A stretch of DNA of 64,000 bases from Deltaproteobacteria bacterium (GTDB lineage: Bacteria > Desulfobacterota > Binatia > HRBIN30 > CADEER01). Shown here piece by piece: positions 8,660 through 17,280 of the stretch. Made by a program: the position numbers and the translations under genes. Where the stretch lies: the NCBI GenBank assembly GCA_029262455.1, contig JAJCZJ010000044.1, positions 59,378 through 123,377 on the forward strand. Direction: 5' to 3'. The stretch's first letter is position 1; each line of letters opens with the position of its first letter. Under the pieces are notes generated by a model. It was given only the letters and a program-made list of their open reading frames with translations. It searched no databases and had not been told where the DNA came from.

Positions 8660-10879
8660 TCAGGAAGCCGCCACAACTTCGAACTCGCCCCAGAGCTCTG
8701 GCTCGGAGCTGCTGCCGATCCACGCGTGGAAGTGCCCCGGCTCGGTGACCAGCTGCATCTTTTGATTGTAGAATGCCAGCTCGTCGGTATGTAACTCGAA
8801 GCACACGCGCTGACTTTCACACGGTTCGAGCCGCACCCTCTGGAACCCTTTGAGTTCCTTGACTGGGCGCGTCACGCTGCCAACCAAATCGCGCACGTAC
8901 AGCTGGACGACTTCTTCCGCAGCTCTTTCGCCCACGTTTTGGACGGTGGCACTGAATCGAACCCTTTCTCCGATCGCGACATGGGACGAAACCTCGATGT
9001 CGCGGTATTCGAAGCGAGTGTAGGAAAGTCCATAGCCAAACGGGAAGAGAGGCGTAAATCCGTCGTCGAGATAGAAGGCCGACATGCCCAGTGAAGTCTG
9101 TGGAGCTTTGCCGTCGATCTCGTCGATGTGGCAAATCGACTCGTGAGAAGGAGGACGCCCGGTGTTCTTCTTCGAGTAGTAGATAGGAACCTGCCCAACC
9201 GAGCGCGGAAACGACACAGGCAGCTTCCCCGACGGGGACTCGACGCCGAACAACAGATCGGCGATCGCAGGGCCACCCATGGTGCCGGGATGCCACGCGT
9301 AGAGGACAGCGGATACCTTGTCGATTACGTTCCGCAGCGTCAAAGGCCTACCGGCCAGGACAACGAGCACGATCGGCTTCCCGGTATTCGACAGCTCGTC
9401 GATCAACTGTTCCTGGTTGCCCGGCAAGTCGATGCTGGCGCGACAGTGCGCCTCACCGGAGAGAATTGACTCTTCGCCCAAAAACAGGATCGCAACATCG
9501 GACTGCTGCACCGCTTCGACGGCTAACGCGAAGCCCTCATCCTGACGGGACCGGGACGTCCTCATGGCCGGCACCCAGCGGACCTGAGCCTCGTCCCCCA
9601 CTACGGAGTGAATCGCCTGCAGGCAGGTCTGGCTATGGCGCGAGTCGCCGTCGAAAACCCAGGTACCGAGCTGCTCGTAGCCGTCGTCCGCAAGCGGGCC
9701 AATCACCGCGATCGACTGGAGATCCTGTTTGGAGAGCGGCAGCACTTGGTCGTCGTTCTTTAGAAGAACACAACTCTTCGCAGCAACGTCTCTCGCTAAC
9801 TCCAAGTGCTCGGCATTCAAAGGCTCGGGGTACTTGCTCGGATCTGTGTAGGCGCGTTCAAACAGACCCAACTCGAACTTCACACGAAGCACGTTGCGCA
9901 CCATGGCATCAATCAGCTGCTCGTCGATCTCTTCAGCTTCCAGGAGCTCCGGAATGAGCCGTCGGTAGAGATCGCCAGCCATCTCCATGTCCACTCCGGC
10001 CTCGGCAGCCGCCTTAGCCGCTTCGCGTTCATTGGCGGTAAAACCGTGGACGGTGAGCTCGCGGATCGACTCCCAGTCGCTGACGACGAAGCCTTCGAAG
10101 CCCCACTCATCGCGCAGGATCTGCCGCATCAGGAATACGTTTCCCGAGGCGGGCACGCCGTTGAGATCGCTAAAGGACGCCATGAACGTCGAAACACCGG
10201 CATCGACAGCCGCCTTGAACGGTCGAAGATGTACGTTGCGCAGCTCATTCTCCGAGATGTCGGCCGCGCTATAGTCCATGCCGCCTTCCGACGCGCCATA
10301 ACCGGCAAAATGCTTCGCACACGCAGCAATCGACTCAGGGTCTTCCAGGCTCGCACCTTGAAAGCCGCGAATCATGGCAGCCCCGAGCACGCTACAAAGG
10401 TGCGGATCTTCCCCCAAGCTCTCCGCGATCCTGCCCCACCGGGGATCGCGCGTGATGTCAATCATCGGTGAGAAGGTCCAATTCACACCCGATGATGCTC
10501 CTTCGACGGCCGCGATCGCAGCGGCGCATTGTACAGCCGAGGGGTCCCAACTAGCCGCCTGGCCCAACGGGATCGGGAAAATCGTCTTGAATCCGTGGAT
10601 CAGGTCCCGCCCGACCAGCAGAGGAATACCGAGCCGGCTCTCCTCGACCGCAAGCCTTTGGAGCTCGTTGACCTCGTCGACGTTGACCTCGTTCAGAACC
10701 GACCCGACCCTGCCTTCGCGCACGGCGTCGTGCAGGTCCGGTGTCCCGCCGTTGACCTGGCTCAACTGGCCAAGCTTTTCTTCGATTGTCATTTGAGCAA
10801 CGAGGTCGCGGGGACGTGCCCAAGGGCTGTCCGCCGCCTCGTTCTCGAGTTCATCATTCAAGCGCTGGTTACGAAGCAT
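8660..10879 (-). CDS. GH3 beta-glucosidase with C-terminal FnIII-like domain
   Basis: 739 residues. GH3 barrel motifs are MTIEEKLGQLSQ, RDLIHGFKT, RWGRIAESLGEDP, KHFAGYGASEGG and the nucleophile in VVSDWES (D268). The alpha/beta sandwich follows from about residue 390, including ESILSGEAHCRASIDLPGNQ, and then FPFGYGLSYTRF leads into a C-terminal FnIII-like domain (residues about 640-739). The layout matches BglX-type enzymes but without a signal peptide, so a cytoplasmic location is likely. It probably releases glucose from oligosaccharides brought in by the GPH transporter encoded just upstream. Confidence 0.92.
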   Translation of the reverse strand: MLRNQRLNDELENEAADSPWARPRDLVAQMTIEEKLGQLSQVNGGTPDLHDAVREGRVGSVLNEVNVDEVNELQRLAVEESRLGIPLLVGRDLIHGFKTIFPIPLGQAASWDPSAVQCAAAIAAVEGASSGVNWTFSPMIDITRDPRWGRIAESLGEDPHLCSVLGAAMIRGFQGASLEDPESIAACAKHFAGYGASEGGMDYSAADISENELRNVHLRPFKAAVDAGVSTFMASFSDLNGVPASGNVFLMRQILRDEWGFEGFVVSDWESIRELTVHGFTANEREAAKAAAEAGVDMEMAGDLYRRLIPELLEAEEIDEQLIDAMVRNVLRVKFELGLFERAYTDPSKYPEPLNAEHLELARDVAAKSCVLLKNDDQVLPLSKQDLQSIAVIGPLADDGYEQLGTWVFDGDSRHSQTCLQAIHSVVGDEAQVRWVPAMRTSRSRQDEGFALAVEAVQQSDVAILFLGEESILSGEAHCRASIDLPGNQEQLIDELSNTGKPIVLVVLAGRPLTLRNVIDKVSAVLYAWHPGTMGGPAIADLLFGVESPSGKLPVSFPRSVGQVPIYYSKKNTGRPPSHESICHIDEIDGKAPQTSLGMSAFYLDDGFTPLFPFGYGLSYTRFEYRDIEVSSHVAIGERVRFSATVQNVGERAAEEVVQLYVRDLVGSVTRPVKELKGFQRVRLEPCESQRVCFELHTDELAFYNQKMQLVTEPGHFHAWIGSSSEPELWGEFEVVAAS

Positions 10880-10965
10880 TCGGAGTCACTCACTTTGTGG
10901 TTCTCTGGGATCGGTGCGTGGCGCAGAGACCCAATTCCCAGCGTTGGGCGGAGTGCTGCGACCAC

Positions 10966-10977
10966 TGTTCCAGAACA
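10966..10977. promoter_or_regulatory. Small inverted repeat before the GH3 genes
   Basis: tgttccagaaca lies in the 153-bp spacer between the transporter and GH3 genes, beside an AT-rich stretch that reads TAATATTG on the minus strand. Its 5-base arms are complementary. It could be an operator for an internal promoter, but such a short palindrome may be chance. Confidence 0.25.
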
Positions 10978-11032
10978 ATATTAGGAGAATGGGAAAACAT
11001 TTCTATTGATATTCGTATCGAAGGGCTAGCCC

Positions 11033-12493
11033 TCAGGACAGGGCGCCTTGCGCTAGGGACTTACGAGCGGCGAGATCGGATTCGATCTGCTCCATCAAGA
11101 CCTTGCTGATGTTGTAAAAGAACATTGCGACGATCGCTCCGAGCAAGAACAGGGCCGGGATGAGGCTCATCATCAGGATGATCCCGTGCAGGGTCTCTGC
11201 GCTCTGCACTTGCTGGACTCCATCGACGGGCGGGCGAAAATGATACGCTGCCAAGGCCCAACCCGGCACAGCCGCACCCAACGCTCCTCCGAGTTTCTGA
11301 GAAAAGGTTGCCGCAGAGAACACAAGTCCAGTGGCGCGGCGCCCGTTTTTCCACTCTGAGTAGTCGGCCACGTCAGCGTACATCGCCCAGAGGAGAACTG
11401 GGACAGGGCCGGAGATGAACATCGCCGCCGTGTTCAAGATGTACATCAACGCAACCTGATCTCTCTCGAGAAAATAGAAACACGCGATCAAAACCGCCTT
11501 GGCGAGGTTCATGCCGATCAGCAGATTCTTCTTACCGAAGATCGCAGTCAGGGGCTTGGTCATCAGCATCCCAAAGATGCCGGCTACGGTTCCAGTCACC
11601 AAGAAGTTCCCGAACTCCGAGCCAACGTTGTACGTGAAGTAGTAGGCGATGGCGCTCCCGCGCGTCCAGTCGGAGAGTATTTGAAAGAGGCCGACCGCAA
11701 GCAGAACAATCCAAGGGCGGTTGTTAAACAAATCCGCGAGGTCGTTCGAGAAGCTATTACTCTCGGCTTCGACTGGTTGCACCCGCTCCTTGGTCGTCCA
11801 GAACGTAATCAGGAAGAGAATGACCGCTATCACCGAGTAACAAACCACAGTCCAAAAGAACCCGGCCTGTTTGTCGACGACCAGAGTCTGCACGCCGTTG
11901 ACCAGGGCCATTTTGTTCTCGCCGAACCGGCGACCGAAAAAATCCACCAGCGGCTCGGTGAATTTCTGAACAATCAGGCCTCCACCAAAGGCGAGGACGA
12001 AACGATAGGTCGAAACGCTGGTTCGTTCGAGAGAATTCGAGGAAATCACCCCCATCAACGCGCCGTACGGAATGTTGATCGCAGTGTAGGCCATAAAGAC
12101 CAGGGTGTATGTGACGTACGCGTAGACCAGCTTCCCGGTTGGCGACAGGTCCGGTGTGTAGAAGGTCAAGACACCGGTGATCGCAAAAGGTACCGCCGAC
12201 CACAGCAGCCAGGGGCGGAACCGTCCCCAGGCGGTCTTGGTCCGATCCGACAAGAACCCGATCAAGGGATCGTTGAAAGCATCCCAAAGCTTGGTGACGA
12301 AAAACATCGTTGCCGCCGAGGCGGCAGAGATTCCAAAAACGTCGGTGTAGAAGATGAGTTGGAAAAACTCGAACAGCTTCCAGTAGAGATTAGAGGCTGT
12401 GTCCCCGAGCCCGTACCCGATCTTCTCTTTGATCGAGACCGGGTCTTGGAACCCCCCCGCGGAGGTCGTTGAAGTGGCTGATGCGTCGGTCAA
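11033..12493 (-). CDS. GPH-family sugar:cation symporter
   Basis: 486 residues with about 12 hydrophobic segments. The N-terminus KEKIGYGLGDTASNLYW, followed by WDAFNDPLIGFLSDRTKTAWGRFRP, is the signature of the glycoside-pentoside-hexuronide (MelB-like) branch of the major facilitator superfamily. It probably imports beta-gluco-oligosaccharides or glucosides with a cation. The start appears to be TTG, as no in-frame ATG lies near the first conserved segment. It is 21 bp downstream of a GH16-like gene and upstream of two GH3 genes, so uptake and intracellular hydrolysis are encoded together. Confidence 0.92.
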   Translation of the reverse strand: MTDASATSTTSAGGFQDPVSIKEKIGYGLGDTASNLYWKLFEFFQLIFYTDVFGISAASAATMFFVTKLWDAFNDPLIGFLSDRTKTAWGRFRPWLLWSAVPFAITGVLTFYTPDLSPTGKLVYAYVTYTLVFMAYTAINIPYGALMGVISSNSLERTSVSTYRFVLAFGGGLIVQKFTEPLVDFFGRRFGENKMALVNGVQTLVVDKQAGFFWTVVCYSVIAVILFLITFWTTKERVQPVEAESNSFSNDLADLFNNRPWIVLLAVGLFQILSDWTRGSAIAYYFTYNVGSEFGNFLVTGTVAGIFGMLMTKPLTAIFGKKNLLIGMNLAKAVLIACFYFLERDQVALMYILNTAAMFISGPVPVLLWAMYADVADYSEWKNGRRATGLVFSAATFSQKLGGALGAAVPGWALAAYHFRPPVDGVQQVQSAETLHGIILMMSLIPALFLLGAIVAMFFYNISKVLMEQIESDLAARKSLAQGALS

Positions 12494-12514
12494 GGCGGTT
12501 GCCGTTCGGTGGAC

Positions 12515-13519
12515 TTAAGGTGCGAAGAGGAAGTTCGAAATCACCACTTCTTCCGGTTGACCGCTCATCGGAGCGTTGCCGTTGACCAGCCACAAGTTCA
12601 TGCGAACGTTCTCCCCACCCGGCAATGGAACGTCGGGCCCCGTGTTGGTCCAGGAGAAGACCGGTTGAAACGGTGGAATCTGGCTCGGCAGGTGGTGACC
12701 GAGGTACGTCGCCATATCGACCTGCCCGGGGCTCCAAACCAAGACGTGCGTCGCCTTTTGATTCTGTTCGTTGAGGTCGAGCCGGTAACGAACGATGTTC
12801 GACGGAGTCGTGTAGGGCTGCACCACAAACTGGGCATTGTCGACGTCGGACGGGTTACCCCAGCGCGAGAACTCGAAGTCGATCTCGCGGTAGTTGGGCG
12901 GCGCGAAAGTATCCCAGGTAAAGAGACCGAGCACCATGTTGGCATCGAGCGTGTCGATCCGACTCTCGGTATGGAACACGTACGTCCCGTACCCGAGGTT
13001 CGCGTCCAGGATGACTTCGCTGGACCACCAAAGGCCGGTTTGCTGGGAGATCGTCAGGTGCAAGCCATCCGCGTCTACCCATACGTCTTCCGGTCGGTCG
13101 GAGAAGCGGTTCGGGCCCGGCCCTACCGGAGAGCTCGACTGCTTGATGATCCACGGATAGCCGGCAAACAGGAGATCCGCTCCGGTCGGACCTTCCAAGA
13201 AACCGGAGGTCGCGGTCGTGACCTGGTCCAACATAGCCTTGATCGCGGTCTCGTCGCCGACCGTCGGACAGGCAGGCCCGCCCTTGTCCTCGGCCCGTTG
13301 CCACTTCTTGGAGAACTTCAGCTCACAGCGACCGAAGTAGGGTGCACCACTGTCGCCGAACTTGACGACGTTCGCGATCGCCTTGTGCCGGCATGACAGA
13401 TAGCGCGCGATGGTCTTGTGTTTGTCGGCCTCGCACCGATCCCCCGGGTCGAGAGCGATGGCCGACCCACAGGGCATCGCAAGGATGCAGATCACCGCCA
13501 ATCCGAAGCGAGTAGCCAT
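12515..13519 (-). CDS. GH16-like secreted beta-glucanase
   Basis: 334 residues from the ATG at 13,519, which follows a G-rich ribosome-binding site. A longer frame adds ten residues before the signal peptide. After the signal (ending near SAIA) comes a Cys/Lys helical module (residues about 25-100, C...KYLSC...CELKFSKKW...CPTVGD), as in the next two upstream genes. The remainder is a concanavalin-like domain whose REIDFEFSRWG segment supplies the GH16 triad (E212, D214, E216). Specificity cannot be read, but the neighbours suggest beta-1,3 or mixed-linkage glucan. Confidence 0.8.
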   Translation of the reverse strand: MATRFGLAVICILAMPCGSAIALDPGDRCEADKHKTIARYLSCRHKAIANVVKFGDSGAPYFGRCELKFSKKWQRAEDKGGPACPTVGDETAIKAMLDQVTTATSGFLEGPTGADLLFAGYPWIIKQSSSPVGPGPNRFSDRPEDVWVDADGLHLTISQQTGLWWSSEVILDANLGYGTYVFHTESRIDTLDANMVLGLFTWDTFAPPNYREIDFEFSRWGNPSDVDNAQFVVQPYTTPSNIVRYRLDLNEQNQKATHVLVWSPGQVDMATYLGHHLPSQIPPFQPVFSWTNTGPDVPLPGGENVRMNLWLVNGNAPMSGQPEEVVISNFLFAP

Positions 13520-13553
13520 CAGTTCTTCCCCCTTCCCCCTTGTAGGCAAAAGC

Positions 13554-15623
13554 TTACGGCGTCGGTGTCAGCGTCACGAGGATGTTGTCGTAGAACACTC
13601 CCGACCCGATGTAGCTGGTCGCCTTGTTCGAGAATCCGTATTGCAGCAGGTGCCCGTTCTGGTTCGCGGTGAGGTCCAGCGCGATGCTGTAGCTACCCCA
13701 GGTACCCGGGATGGAAGTCGTGTTCTGCGAGACGGAACCCGAAACCGAGAAACCTGCGTTCGGGTCCAACGTCTTGATGAACACTTCTGCCGTGCTGCTT
13801 CCCGTGAGATTGCCGAGCTTCGCGTCAAACGACAGCTCGATGGTGTTGCCAATGTCCGCGCCGCCAACCGTGCGCTCCCTGAAAACGAACGCCTCAACCG
13901 TATTGCCGGCGTCGTGCTCGCCCGTGTTGTTGTAGTCGTTGTAAACCACCAGCTGCTGAGCGCCTTGTAGCGGGCCGCCCTGGCCAACGTCGACCCCACA
14001 GAAAGCCGAGCCACCATTCGGGGCCGCGAACGAAAAGTAGTTGTAGATGAAGGCGCCGCCTGGCGGTGGGCCGGCGAAGACGTTGGCGCCAACCAACCAG
14101 CCCTCATTGGAGAGCGCGGCGGGGTCCGACTGCACCAGCGACTCGAGGTCGAGCTCGTATTCGTTCTCCGATTGGCAAGCCGATGAGCACCCGTCGCCGC
14201 TCACCGTGTTTCCGTCGTCGCACTGTTCGCCTGGGTCAACGACGTTGTTGCCGCAACCCGGGCCACCGAGCGACCCGAGGAGGGTGGCGTGGCAGGTGTC
14301 GATTCCGGCCTGAATGTTCGCCAGATCTCCGGTGGTCGAGCAAGGCTTGGTCTCGATCTTAGCCCACTTCGACGTGATCTTGCTCTCGCACTTGGTGAAG
14401 TCGGCTGTGATTCCCTTCTTGATTGACTTAAAGGAAGTTTTGAACCGGCAGTCGGCGTACTTACCCGCTTCTTTCACCTTCCTCGACTGGCATTTGGCTT
14501 CGTCACCGCCAGGCCCCGGCACGCCGCCGAGGGCGGTGACGGCGTCGTCGATGCAGGTGTCGACCGCACTCTCGATCGATGTCACATCGCTTACGGTCTG
14601 GCAGGAGCCCTCCGCCTTGGCTTCGGCCTTGAGGAACTTCTGCGTCAGCTTGCCCGAGCATGAAATGAGCTTGGACGCGTCCGCGGCCTCCGACTTCTTG
14701 ATCGCTTTCGAGAAGACCTTGCCGAGGCACTTGGAGTACTTGCCGGTCGCTTTGACTTTGCTCGCTTCGCACCGTGCCGCCAGTTCCGGATCGGGTGGTG
14801 CCTGTTGGTAAACGCGGACGTAGTCAATGACGTAATGTTGGGGAAACACGGTGCTGGGATTCGGGTTGCCGGGGAAGTTTCCGCCGACAGCCAGATTCAG
14901 CAGCATGTGGAAGTTGACGTCGAACGGGGCCGGATACGGCGCTGCGGTCGAAAACCAGCTGGTCTTGGTCGAGTAGAGCTGGCTGTCTACGTACCAGCGA
15001 ATTTCTGTCGGCTCCCACTCGACGGCGTAGGTGTGGAAGCCAGTGGTCGCGCCGGGAACCAAGATGTTCGCCCCGTCGAAAGTGTTGGCAGGGGCCTCTC
15101 CCCCGAAATGGATGGTGCCGTAGATCTGGTCAGCACCGATCGCCTCGACGATGTCGATCTCGCCGCTCGCTGCCCAAATACCGTAGGCGGATGTCGACGG
15201 GAGCATCCAAAACGCCGGCCACATGCCTTGCCCGACCGGCAGGTCCGCTCGCATTTCGAAGCGGCCGTAGAGGAAGTCCCCGAGGCCGATCGTTCGCATT
15301 CGTGAAGAAGTGTAGTTGTAGCCGCCGACCGTCTGTTCACGCGCCTCGATTGTGAGCATGCCTCCGCTGACCGTGGCGTTGTCGCTCTGGTACCACTGCA
15401 GCTCGTTGTTGCCCCAACCGGGAATACCGAACGCGGTTCCATCGCCAAACTGGAACTCCCACTTGGCCGGATCGACCCCGGTGCCGGCGAACTCGTCCGA
15501 CCAGACTAGTTCGCAGTCCGGAATCATGTCGCATTGCCCGCGAGCCGCGTGGGCGGAGGCGAACAGCGCGACCACAACGGTCACTATGATCAACAAGAGG
15601 GTCGCGTCGCTACGGTCTGTCAC
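13554..15623 (-). CDS. GH16 laminarinase/lichenase with multiple accessory modules
   Basis: 689 residues, GTG start after a TAGGAG site. A signal peptide ends near ARGQ. Residues about 35-275 are a GH16 domain: WSDEFAGTGVDPAKW, GWGNNELQWYQ, MWPAFWMLP and the catalytic GEIDIVEAIG (E155, D157, E160). The order EIDIVE with an extra residue fits laminarinase-type enzymes. Two Cys/Lys-rich helical modules follow (about 285-440), then one Myxococcus-type repeat (CGNNVVDPGEQCDDGN, DGCSSAC) and the shared C-terminal beta-rich domain (about 490-689). It is probably the main secreted endo-beta-1,3-glucanase. Confidence 0.92.
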   Translation of the reverse strand: MTDRSDATLLLIIVTVVVALFASAHAARGQCDMIPDCELVWSDEFAGTGVDPAKWEFQFGDGTAFGIPGWGNNELQWYQSDNATVSGGMLTIEAREQTVGGYNYTSSRMRTIGLGDFLYGRFEMRADLPVGQGMWPAFWMLPSTSAYGIWAASGEIDIVEAIGADQIYGTIHFGGEAPANTFDGANILVPGATTGFHTYAVEWEPTEIRWYVDSQLYSTKTSWFSTAAPYPAPFDVNFHMLLNLAVGGNFPGNPNPSTVFPQHYVIDYVRVYQQAPPDPELAARCEASKVKATGKYSKCLGKVFSKAIKKSEAADASKLISCSGKLTQKFLKAEAKAEGSCQTVSDVTSIESAVDTCIDDAVTALGGVPGPGGDEAKCQSRKVKEAGKYADCRFKTSFKSIKKGITADFTKCESKITSKWAKIETKPCSTTGDLANIQAGIDTCHATLLGSLGGPGCGNNVVDPGEQCDDGNTVSGDGCSSACQSENEYELDLESLVQSDPAALSNEGWLVGANVFAGPPPGGAFIYNYFSFAAPNGGSAFCGVDVGQGGPLQGAQQLVVYNDYNNTGEHDAGNTVEAFVFRERTVGGADIGNTIELSFDAKLGNLTGSSTAEVFIKTLDPNAGFSVSGSVSQNTTSIPGTWGSYSIALDLTANQNGHLLQYGFSNKATSYIGSGVFYDNILVTLTPTP

Positions 15624-15676
15624 AGAACTACTCCTACAGCTGTATTGCTCTCTGAAAGTCAGGCTCTGAAACGAGA

Positions 15677-15709
15677 CTGACCCACGGTGGAAGCACCACC
15701 GTGGGTCAG
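15677..15709 (-). terminator. 14-bp perfect hairpin between two locus genes
   Basis: Arms 15,677-15,690 (ctgacccacggtgg) and 15,696-15,709 pair perfectly around aagca. On the minus strand the hairpin is followed by TCTCGTTTC. It lies 34 bp beyond the stop of the gene ending at 15,743 and upstream of the GH16 gene, so it may end or attenuate the transcript from the promoter near 17,200. Confidence 0.75.
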
Positions 15710-15742
15710 GTCGTCCTACCTAAAGCCTTTTAGGTTCGTCAC

Positions 15743-17110
15743 TTACGGAAGACTCGAGAAACTCATGTTGTCGTAGAAGATTCCCGAGGGCTGATAGAGG
15801 CTGGCGTTGCTCAGGGCGCCGAACTGAATGACACCGCCGACGGCACCGGCCGCGATCGGACCGGTGGATACCGAAGTGGTACCCCAGGTGCCCGAAATCG
15901 AAGTCATGTCGGCTGTCGGGAAATCGAGCAGTGCGAAGCCCGAGTCGAACACTTTGATGAACGCCAGCGCGTTGTTGTTGCACGGGGTCCCTACGTAGCC
16001 CGGCAGCGTGGACGGACATTCTGCGTCTCCAGCATCGTTCATGTTGCCGAGCTTGTGGTCGAACTGGAAGGTGAATGTACGACCGACGTCACCAGCGACA
16101 ATGGCCCGCTCTTGGAAGACGTTGGCTTCGATCGTGTTGCCGTTGCCGTGATCCGCGTTGTTGTAGTCGCTGTAGATGGACATTTGCTGGGCACCCTGCG
16201 AAGCGCCGCCCTCGCCAGCAACGATGGCGGAGAACGCCGCGCCGCCGTTCGGCGCCGGGAATGCAAAGTAATTATAGAGGAAGGCGCCGCCCGTCCCAGG
16301 GAGACCAGCGAAGACATTGGCACCGACCAGCCAGCCGTTGAACTCCAGGGCCTGCGGATCCGCCATGGTGAGCCCTTCGAAGTCCTCCGAGTACTCGACC
16401 AGAGCCTCGTTCTGGCAGGTAGCAGAGCATCCGTCACCACCGGTGGTGTTGCCGTCATCGCACTGCTCGCCCGCATCAATGACGCCGTTGCCGCAGTTGC
16501 CGGTCAGCGCGGTTCCGATCGCGGCCTGGCAGGCGTCGATGTCGGCCTTAACGGTGGCGACATCGCCGGTGGTCCCGCACGGCGGCTTGGATTCGATCTT
16601 CGCCCACTTGTCGGAGAGCTTGGCGTCGCACTTGGTGTAGTCAGGCGCTTCACCCTTCTTGACGCCCTTCGAGTCGGCCTTGAGGCGGCATTGCGCGTAC
16701 TTGCCGGCTTCCTTGGCCTTCTTGGACTGACACTTTACTTCGTCGCCGTCGCCCTGAGGCGCGCCACCGAGGTCCGAGATGACGTCAAGGATGCAAGCGT
16801 CGATCGAAGCCTCGACCGAAGCAGCGTCGCCGTTGGTCGGACAGGCACCCGCGCCTTTGGTCTCGAGCTTCGTCCACTTCTCGTTGAACTTGGTCGAGTT
16901 CTTGGCGAGCTTCGCCGCATCCGGCGCCTCATTCTTCTTGATCGACTTCGCGTAGACGTTGGCGTCTTTTTTTGCCTTCTTCGCGACTTCTTTGATCTTT
17001 CCCGACTCACACTTCGGGCCCGGGTCAACAGCCGATGCAATTGACGGTTGCAAAGCGAGTCCGGCCGCTACAGCCAAACCTACTGCGAAAGAAAAAAACT
17101 TGGTGTTCAT
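15743..17110 (-). CDS. Secreted Cys-rich protein with helical modules and shared C-terminal domain
   Basis: 455 residues from the ATG at 17,110, with AAGGGG upstream. A signal peptide ends near SIASA. Two Cys/Lys-rich helical modules (residues about 25-190) follow, each with C...K...KY..C, KC...W.KIE and CGTTGD or CPTNGD segments. Next is one Myxococcus-type disulfide repeat (CGNGVIDAGEQCDDGN), then the beta-rich C-terminal domain shared with three other proteins here. There is no enzyme domain. The modular resemblance to the adjacent GH16 enzyme suggests a non-catalytic glucan-binding partner. It has its own conserved promoter. Confidence 0.8.
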   Translation of the reverse strand: MNTKFFSFAVGLAVAAGLALQPSIASAVDPGPKCESGKIKEVAKKAKKDANVYAKSIKKNEAPDAAKLAKNSTKFNEKWTKLETKGAGACPTNGDAASVEASIDACILDVISDLGGAPQGDGDEVKCQSKKAKEAGKYAQCRLKADSKGVKKGEAPDYTKCDAKLSDKWAKIESKPPCGTTGDVATVKADIDACQAAIGTALTGNCGNGVIDAGEQCDDGNTTGGDGCSATCQNEALVEYSEDFEGLTMADPQALEFNGWLVGANVFAGLPGTGGAFLYNYFAFPAPNGGAAFSAIVAGEGGASQGAQQMSIYSDYNNADHGNGNTIEANVFQERAIVAGDVGRTFTFQFDHKLGNMNDAGDAECPSTLPGYVGTPCNNNALAFIKVFDSGFALLDFPTADMTSISGTWGTTSVSTGPIAAGAVGGVIQFGALSNASLYQPSGIFYDNMSFSSLP

Positions 17111-17180
17111 TCTATCCCCTTTCGTGGTCATCAAATTTCCCCTCGTTTAATTTCTCCCAGCTCGTGCCGGGTAAAGTTTC

Positions 17181-17224
17181 TTTGTTCGGAAGACAAACTA
17201 ACTTTCTGTAGCTCGCTTTGTCAA
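17181..17224 (-). promoter_or_regulatory. Promoter 2 with shared operator-like motif
   Basis: Minus strand: TTGACA (17,219-17,224), 17-bp spacer, TTAGTT (17,196-17,201), then CCGAACAAA (17,181-17,189). It drives the gene starting at 17,110 with a leader of about 80 bases. The spacer sequences differ among the three copies while the blocks are kept. Confidence 0.72.
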
Positions 17225-17237
17225 GAATATTCGTCAG

Positions 17238-17280
17238 GCTCGCCGAATTTTTTCGGCGAGCGCCGCCCCCTAAGGGGCGG
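17238..17280 (-). terminator. Double hairpin at the end of the dockerin-like gene
   Basis: A first hairpin (17,263-17,269 with 17,274-17,280, ccgcccc/ggggcgg) spans the stop codon at 17,270. A second, 10-bp perfect stem (17,238-17,247 with 17,252-17,261) has a tttt loop. Together they probably terminate transcription before promoter 2. Confidence 0.65.

Noticed and set aside
8616..8804. N-terminal extension of the GH3 gene ending at 6,810
   Set aside because: It overlaps the end of the upstream GH3 gene and does not resemble GH3; the ATG at 8,615 fits the family start.
16055..17044. 329-codon plus-strand frame
   Set aside because: Antisense shadow of the Cys-rich secreted gene with a promoter and signal peptide.
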